Shown in pieces: positions 4,904 through 8,581 of a stretch of DNA of 8,581 nt (position 1 is the stretch's first letter; each line of letters begins with the position of its first letter). Origin of the DNA: Candidatus Scatousia excrementipullorum (GTDB lineage: Bacteria; Cyanobacteriota; Vampirovibrionia; Gastranaerophilales; Gastranaerophilaceae); NCBI GenBank assembly GCA_017694215.1, contig JADIND010000100.1, positions 1 to 8,581 on the forward strand, in the 5' to 3' direction. The notes under the pieces are model-generated. The model saw only the letters and a list, made by a program, of their open reading frames with translations. It did not search any database and was not told the DNA's origin. The translations under genes were made by a program, and so were the position numbers.

Positions 4904-5872
4904 ATGGAATTAAAAATTAAATGTGTTAATACGACAACAAGTTCAGATGGTTCACAGTACGGTAAATTTGTAGTTGAACCTTTAGCAAAAGGTTTCGGTA
5001 CAACTATCGGTAATTCACTAAGACGTGTTCTTCTGTCAAGCCTTGAAGGAACTGCTGTAACATCGGCAAGAATTGAAGGTATCACACATGAATACACCGC
5101 AATTCCGGGTGTATTGGAAGACGTTATTGACGTTATGTTGAACCTTAAAGGCTTGGTTGTAAAAACTGATTCTAAAGAAGCACAGCATTTGAGAATTGAT
5201 GTTGATAAAGCAGGTGCTGTTCTTGCAAGTGATATTCAATTACCTGCAGGAGTTAAAGTTGTTAACCCTGACTGGTTAATATGTACAGTTGCTGAAGGCG
5301 GCAGTTTCCATGCTGATATCATCGTTGAAACAGGTAAAGGTTATGTTGCTCACGACGTTCCTAGAGATTCTAAAAATGTTTCAATCGATGTATTGCCTAT
5401 TGATGCAACATTTATGCCAATCAAAAGAGTCAGCTACAATGTAGAAAATACTCGTGTAGGCGATTCTATTGATTTTGATAAATTGACTCTGGAAATCTGG
5501 TCAAACGGTTCAATAGAAGTTTCTACAGCATTGAGCCAGGCTTCAAACTTACTTATTGACCACTTTATGCAGATTGCAGCAATTACCGGCCAACCGGTAG
5601 TTACGCCGTCAGCTGTTGTGGAAGAAAGCGTTGAAGATGATTCAAATGTTCCGAGCATGACTATCGAAGAATTGGAACTTTCCGTTAGAGCATATAACTG
5701 CCTGAAACGTGCAAGCATCAATTCTATGGCAGAATTACTTAAAAAATCAGAACATGACTTATTGAACATTAAAAACTTCGGTAAGAAATCTTCTGACGAA
5801 GTAATCGAAAGACTTCACCACTTCGGCCTGGACCTTGCTCCAAACCCTGAAGTTGAAGAAGAAATCGGCTAG
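4904..5872 (+). CDS. rpoA: DNA-directed RNA polymerase alpha subunit
   Basis: The alpha dimer is the scaffold for beta and beta-prime assembly and contacts promoters and activators. The 322-residue product has a full N-terminal domain (about 1-235) with the dimerisation/assembly segment GFGTTIGNSLRRVLLSSL (about 30-47). A short acidic linker follows (about 238-250), then a complete C-terminal domain (about 252-312). In that domain VRAYNCLKRA (Arg262, Asn265, Cys266, Lys268) and NFGKKS (291-296) correspond to the UP-element-binding residues of E. coli, so upstream AT-rich promoter contacts should be preserved. The ATG at 4904 follows AGGAG (4890-4894) by 9 bases. The stop codon lies inside a perfect hairpin (5864-5882). 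The position between rpsD and rplQ is standard. Confidence 0.99.
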   Translation: MELKIKCVNTTTSSDGSQYGKFVVEPLAKGFGTTIGNSLRRVLLSSLEGTAVTSARIEGITHEYTAIPGVLEDVIDVMLNLKGLVVKTDSKEAQHLRIDVDKAGAVLASDIQLPAGVKVVNPDWLICTVAEGGSFHADIIVETGKGYVAHDVPRDSKNVSIDVLPIDATFMPIKRVSYNVENTRVGDSIDFDKLTLEIWSNGSIEVSTALSQASNLLIDHFMQIAAITGQPVVTPSAVVEESVEDDSNVPSMTIEELELSVRAYNCLKRASINSMAELLKKSEHDLLNIKNFGKKSSDEVIERLHHFGLDLAPNPEVEEEIG

Positions 5873-5996
5873 TTTAGCCGATGTGAGCCGAGTTGGCTTT
5901 GCAAAGGCAAAGCCAGGCAGGGCGAACATAACGATACCGCCGTTGCGACAGAAACGTAAGTGAACGGAGCGAACAAATCTCTGATTTGACAGGCGG
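5864..5996 (+). other. Structured rpoA-rplQ spacer
   Basis: ATCGGCTA (5864-5871) pairs perfectly with TAGCCGAT (5875-5882) around a 3-base loop, and the rpoA TAG (5870-5872) is inside this hairpin. Next, 5894-5902 pairs with 5907-5915 (GGCTTTGC/GCAAAGCC core, 9 bp). Then CCGCC (5937-5941) can pair with GGCGG (5992-5996), enclosing CAAATC/GATTTG (5974-5979 with 5983-5988). Bases 5881-5970 contain 49 G+C of 90 by hand count, above the neighbouring genes. No U-run follows any stem. It may be an inserted dispersed repeat or an mRNA processing region. Confidence 0.45.
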
Positions 5997-6057
5997 AAAT
6001 AAAATAACAAAAAAACAAGAAAAATAAATATAATACTAAATCATAAGGAATGTAGAA

Positions 6058-6486
6058 ATGAGACACCAAACTAAAAAACATACGCTAAGTAAAGCAAAAG
6101 ACCAAAGAGACGCACTTTTGCGTTCATTAGCTACTGAACTTTTTGTACACGGTGAAATCAAAACAACAATGGCTCGTGCAAAAGCATTGAGACCATATGC
6201 TGAGGAAATTATCACCCTTGCAAAAAAAGGTGATCTTCATGCAATCCGTCAGGCAGCAAGACATATTTACAACAAAGAAACAGGTAAATATATTGACCTT
6301 GCAACAGGCGAAGTGTTTGAAGCTCCTGTAGCTGATAAAAAATTAGCTCGCCAGACAGTTTTGAGACAGTTGTTTGTCGTTATCGGCAAAAAATATTCTG
6401 ACCGTAAAGGCGGATATACAAGAATATTCAGATTGCCTCCAAGACGCGGTGATGCTTCTGAAATGGCTTTAATCCAGCTGGTATAA
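6058..6486 (+). CDS. rplQ: 50S ribosomal protein L17 (bL17)
   Basis: L17 is a large-subunit protein near the polypeptide exit tunnel. The 142-residue product begins MRHQTKKHTLSKAKDQRDAL, close to the family start MRH..KLGR...HR.AL. The core LATELFVHGEIKTTMARAKALRP follows at about residues 25-47. It ends with the conserved GGYTRIFRLPPRRGDASEMALIQL segment (about 118-141). A segment between about 73 and 91, NKETGKYIDLATGEVFEAP, is longer than in the shortest L17 proteins but falls in a variable region. The ATG at 6058 follows AAGGA (6045-6049) by 8 bases. It ends the alpha-operon block and is tightly linked to truA (3-nt gap). From here on the operon is compact. Confidence 0.98.
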   Translation: MRHQTKKHTLSKAKDQRDALLRSLATELFVHGEIKTTMARAKALRPYAEEIITLAKKGDLHAIRQAARHIYNKETGKYIDLATGEVFEAPVADKKLARQTVLRQLFVVIGKKYSDRKGGYTRIFRLPPRRGDASEMALIQLV

Positions 6487-6489
6487 GCC

Positions 6490-7260
6490 ATGCGTTATGC
6501 CTTAAAAGTTCAGTATATCGGAAAAAATTATGCCGGCAGCCAGATTCAGTTCAGAAACGGCAAACAGATAGAAACTCCGACTATACAGGGTGAACTTGAA
6601 AAGGCAATCAGTACTTTGATAGCGGATAAAAATTCCGCAAATAATAAAAGACCGATTAAAACAGTCTTCTCCGGAAGAACCGACAGCGGTGTTAATTCAT
6701 TGGGTCAGGTCGTTCATTTTGATACGGATAAATGTATTGTTGCTTCAAAGTTTATCTATTCGCTGAATGAAATTTTGCCTGATGATATATCAGTTACGGA
6801 TTTGAAAGAAGTTGAACCGAACTTTCATGCTCAAAAATCGGCAAGGCGGCGTCATTACAGATTTGAATTTATTAATCGTAAATGCAAAAATGCTTTTGAT
6901 GGTGACTTGATGAGAGTAAAGTATGATATTGATATTGAGAGGATGCAAAATTCTTTGAATTATCTTCTGGGTGAACATGATTTTTCAAGTTTTAAACGTT
7001 CCGGAACGCTAAACCCGAGCAAAGTCTGTTTTATCGAAAGTGCCGAATGCAGGAGAGTCGGCGACCATGTTGTTATTGATATTATAGGAAACAGATTTCT
7101 CTATAATATGGTCAGAACAATTGTGGGAACCTTACTTGAAATAGAAGGTCACAACCTGCCTTCAAGTCATATGAAAGAAGTGCTTGAAGCAAAAGACCGG
7201 ACAAAAGCCGGTCAGACAGTCAGTCCTTACGGATTGACATTAATAGAAGTACAATATTAA
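6490..7260 (+). CDS. truA: tRNA pseudouridine(38-40) synthase TruA
   Basis: TruA isomerises uridines 38, 39 and 40 of the tRNA anticodon stem to pseudouridine. The 256-residue length is typical. The catalytic motif is SGRTDSGVNSLGQVVHF (about 61-77) with Asp65 as the nucleophile. Downstream family signatures are NFHAQKSARRRHYRFEF (about 111-127), GEHDFSSFKRSG (about 161-172) and GNRFLYNMVRTIVGTLLEIE (about 200-219). The motif reads GVNS where most TruA proteins have GVHA, a mild departure with the aspartate kept. The ATG at 6490 is 3 nt after the rplQ stop with no strong ribosome binding site, so translation is probably coupled to rplQ. truA between rplQ and rplM is the arrangement I know from cyanobacteria and some Firmicutes. 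Confidence 0.96.
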   Translation: MRYALKVQYIGKNYAGSQIQFRNGKQIETPTIQGELEKAISTLIADKNSANNKRPIKTVFSGRTDSGVNSLGQVVHFDTDKCIVASKFIYSLNEILPDDISVTDLKEVEPNFHAQKSARRRHYRFEFINRKCKNAFDGDLMRVKYDIDIERMQNSLNYLLGEHDFSSFKRSGTLNPSKVCFIESAECRRVGDHVVIDIIGNRFLYNMVRTIVGTLLEIEGHNLPSSHMKEVLEAKDRTKAGQTVSPYGLTLIEVQY

Positions 7261-7281
7261 AAACATAAACGGAGACGAATA

Positions 7282-7719
7282 ATGAAAACATATTCAGCAA
7301 AACCTCTGGAAATAGAAAGAAAATGGTATTTGATTGATGCTGAGGGTGAAGTACTCGGCAGACTTGCAGTCAGAATTGCCAATATTTTGAGAGGTAAAAA
7401 TAAACCTGAATACACTCCTAACGTTGATACGGGTGATTTTGTAATTGTTATCAACGCAGATAAGGTTCGTGTAACGGGAAATAAAGAAACTGATAAGATT
7501 TACTACCACCACACAGGTTATCCTGGCGGCTTGAAATCTGCTAGTTTCAAAGAATTGATGGAAAAAGACGGTACTCTTGCTATTGAAAAAGCAGTTAAGG
7601 GTATGTTACAACACAATACACTCGGTGCTCAGCAGTTAACAAAACTGAAAATTTATGCAGGCAGTGAACATCCGCATGCAGCACAAAAACCGATTGTATT
7701 GGAAAAGGAGGCTAAATAA
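7282..7719 (+). CDS. rplM: 50S ribosomal protein L13 (uL13)
   Basis: L13 is an early-assembling 23S rRNA-binding protein of the large subunit. The 145-residue product has the family pattern: MKTYSAKPLEIERKWYLIDA, then GRLAVRIANILRGKNKPEYTP (about 27-47). The signature YYHHTGYPGGLKS follows at about 74-86, then AVKGMLQHNTLGAQQLTKL, and finally KIYAGSEHPHAAQKP near the end. The length is normal. The ATG at 7282 follows GGAG (7271-7274) by 7 bases, 21 nt after truA. Its stop codon overlaps the rpsI start by one base (TAATG), the usual rplM-rpsI pairing and a sign of translational coupling. Confidence 0.98.
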   Translation: MKTYSAKPLEIERKWYLIDAEGEVLGRLAVRIANILRGKNKPEYTPNVDTGDFVIVINADKVRVTGNKETDKIYYHHTGYPGGLKSASFKELMEKDGTLAIEKAVKGMLQHNTLGAQQLTKLKIYAGSEHPHAAQKPIVLEKEAK

Positions 7720-8114
7720 TGGCAGATAAAGAAATTATGGCAACTGGCCGCAGAAAAACCTCTATTGCAGTTGTAAAATTAGTAAAAGGCAAAGGCAGAA
7801 TCTTTGTTAACGGTAAAACTTTGAAAAACTATATCGGAAACAGACCTGCTGTTGAAATGTTAGTTTATAGACCATTGGTTTTAACTGACAATCAGGAAAA
7901 ATATGATGTAAGAGTAAAAGCATTGGGCGGCGGTATCGTTGCACAGTGCGGAGCTATCAGACATGGTATTTCAAGAGCCTTGGTTAAAGCTAACGAAGAA
8001 TACAGAAACGTATTAAGACTTGAAGGCCTTTTGACCCGTGACCCTCGCGTTAAAGAACGTAAGAAATACGGTAGAAAAAGAGCAAGAAAACGTTTCCAAT
8101 TCTCAAAACGTTAA
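7719..8114 (+). CDS. rpsI: 30S ribosomal protein S9 (uS9)
   Basis: S9 is a small-subunit head protein whose C-terminal tail reaches the P-site tRNA anticodon loop. The 131-residue product shows ATGRRKTSIAVVKL (about 8-21), then GGGIVAQCGAIRHGISRAL (about 70-88). It ends in the basic tail RKRARKRFQFSKR with the conserved final KR. The ATG at 7719 overlaps the rplM stop and has a full AAGGAGG (7705-7711) 7 bases upstream, so it is preferred over the internal ATG at 7737, which lacks one. It is the last gene of the operon: an intrinsic terminator follows 19 bases after the stop. rpmE and prfA, frequent next genes in cyanobacteria, are absent. Confidence 0.98.
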   Translation: MADKEIMATGRRKTSIAVVKLVKGKGRIFVNGKTLKNYIGNRPAVEMLVYRPLVLTDNQEKYDVRVKALGGGIVAQCGAIRHGISRALVKANEEYRNVLRLEGLLTRDPRVKERKKYGRKRARKRFQFSKR

Positions 8115-8133
8115 TCAAAAATCTTTATATATC

Positions 8134-8163
8134 AAAAGAGTACCTCAAAGGGTGCTCTTTTTT
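8134..8163 (+). terminator. Intrinsic terminator of the ribosomal operon
   Basis: AAAAGAGTACC (8134-8144) pairs with GGTGCTCTTTT (8151-8161), 11 bp with one T-G pair, around a 6-base loop TCAAAG. The 3' arm runs into TTTTTT (8158-8163). It is 19 bases after the rpsI stop codon. The shape is a standard rho-independent terminator and it closes the operon. Confidence 0.9.
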
Positions 8164-8206
8164 ATTAATAATAATGCGAATGCGACTCAAACTCCGCAGT
8201 GAGGCA

Positions 8207-8304
8207 GTGTCGGGAAACCATCCGGCACCCCGTGCCCCCTCACCTATAAGGTCGGCATAACATTCCCTCGCCCCTTTTTGGGGAGAGGGTAAGGGTGAGG
8301 GGGC
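8207..8304. repeat. Nested palindromic repeat (CCCTCACC family)
   Basis: GCCCCCTCACC (8234-8244) pairs perfectly with GGTGAGGGGGC (8294-8304). Inside it, CCCTC-g-CCCC (8265-8274) pairs with GGGG-a-GAGGG (8280-8289) around TTTTT. To the left is a further hairpin (8207-8213 with 8222-8228, one T-G pair). This resembles the widespread intergenic CCCCTCACCC repeats I recall from many bacteria. Part of it (8254-8273) recurs in inverted form at 52-71. A 10-bp direct repeat AGTGAGGCAG occurs at 8198-8207 and 8318-8327, on either side. No gene lies in 8164-8581. Confidence 0.7.
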
Positions 8305-8320
8305 GGACATGATAAAAAGT

Positions 8321-8465
8321 GAGGCAGAGCTCTGGTCCCCTTTTATAAAGGGGGAAGAAAAGGGGGATTTTTTCATGTCATTCTGAAACGTTAACCGCTG
8401 CGGTTCACGGAAATTGTGACTGTTCAGAATCTCTTTTTATATACCGATGGCAAACTCCTGAACAG
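8321..8465 (+). repeat. Composite palindromic repeat, copy C (3'-truncated)
   Basis: From GGCAGAG (8323-8329) the sequence follows copy A closely. It has the CCCCTTT/AAAGGGG hairpin (8337-8343 with 8347-8353), the G-rich block, TGTCATTCTGAAA (8376-8388), AACCG/CGGTT, and CTGTTCAG (8420-8427) paired with CTGAACAG (8458-8465). After 8465 similarity stops, and the outer right inverted repeat (TTTCAGGATGACA) is missing. The polarity is the same as that of the upstream ribosomal operon. Confidence 0.85.
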
Positions 8466-8474
8466 AGTCTGTAG

Positions 8475-8530
8475 GTTGTGGTAAATTTTAATTTACCACA
8501 ACAAAAATGTTTCGGTAATCAGAGATTACC
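8475..8530. repeat. Two adjacent perfect hairpins replacing the end of copy C
   Basis: Bases 8475-8487 pair with 8490-8502 (13 bp, two-base centre; arm GTTGTGGTAAATT). GGTAATC (8514-8520) pairs with GATTACC (8524-8530) around AGA. Both are AT-rich palindromes next to the truncated repeat. They may be part of another dispersed repeat on which the assembly broke. Confidence 0.55.
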
Positions 8531-8536
8531 AAAACC

Positions 8537-8581
8537 CTGTCTCTTATACACATCTGACGCTGCCGACGATGGTTATATGTG
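8537..8581. other. Nextera sequencing adapter (not genomic)
   Basis: CTGTCTCTTATACACATCT (8537-8555) is the Tn5 mosaic-end sequence of Nextera libraries, and GACGCTGCCGACGA (8556-8569) is the following Read 1 adapter segment. Both are in the read-through orientation. The last 12 bases (8570-8581) would be index or further adapter. The genomic sequence therefore ends at about 8536. Confidence 0.97.

Noticed and set aside
5759..6081. Minus-strand frames in the rpoA-rplQ spacer
   Set aside because: They overlap rpoA and rplQ and have no credible start or domain.
8125..8376. Minus-strand reading frame of 83 codons
   Set aside because: It crosses the terminator and two repeats; its start resembles the other repeat-derived frames.

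Overview
The window looks like one complete contig from an AT-rich bacterium. It carries a small accessory locus on the left (about 1-2115), a ribosomal-protein and RNA polymerase operon (about 2220-8163), and a repeat-rich tail that runs into sequencing adapter (8164-8581). Two things suggest the cyanobacterial lineage, most likely the non-photosynthetic Gastranaerophilales/Vampirovibrionia (Melainabacteria). One is the prepilin leader at 1165, whose FTLAEVLITLGIIGVVAA style I recall as very common in that group. The other is the order rplQ-truA-rplM-rpsI, which is usual in cyanobacteria. This placement is an inference from memory, not a search result.

Left part: palindromic repeats (1-113) and repeat copy A (114-317) are followed by a small gene of unknown function (369-749, minus) and an XRE-type DNA-binding protein (844-1062, minus). 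The XRE gene diverges from a prepilin-like gene (1165-1857, plus). The 102-bp divergent region holds a credible promoter and a perfect 30-bp palindrome over the expected pilin transcription start, so the XRE protein is the obvious candidate to bind it. Repeat copy B follows the pilin gene.

Middle: infA, rpmJ, rpsM, rpsK, rpsD, rpoA, rplQ, truA, rplM and rpsI all read rightwards and end at a convincing intrinsic terminator (8134-8163). They supply translation initiation factor 1, seven ribosomal proteins, the RNA polymerase alpha subunit and a tRNA pseudouridine synthase. The operon has two textures. From rplQ onward the genes are 3, 21 and -1 nt apart. From rpmJ to rplQ they are separated by 108-259 nt. 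Parts of those spacers are far more GC-rich than the genes and can fold into strong RNA hairpins, several of them at or just after a stop codon.

Right part: after the terminator come a nested palindromic repeat (8207-8304), a truncated third copy of the composite repeat (8321-8465), two more hairpins, and then Nextera transposase adapter from 8537 to the end, which is not genomic.

The strongest unexplained signal is the composite repeat of about 200 bp. In all three places it lies downstream of a gene 3' end with the same polarity as that gene. The second is the set of structured spacers inside the alpha operon. The third is the XRE/palindrome/pilin module.
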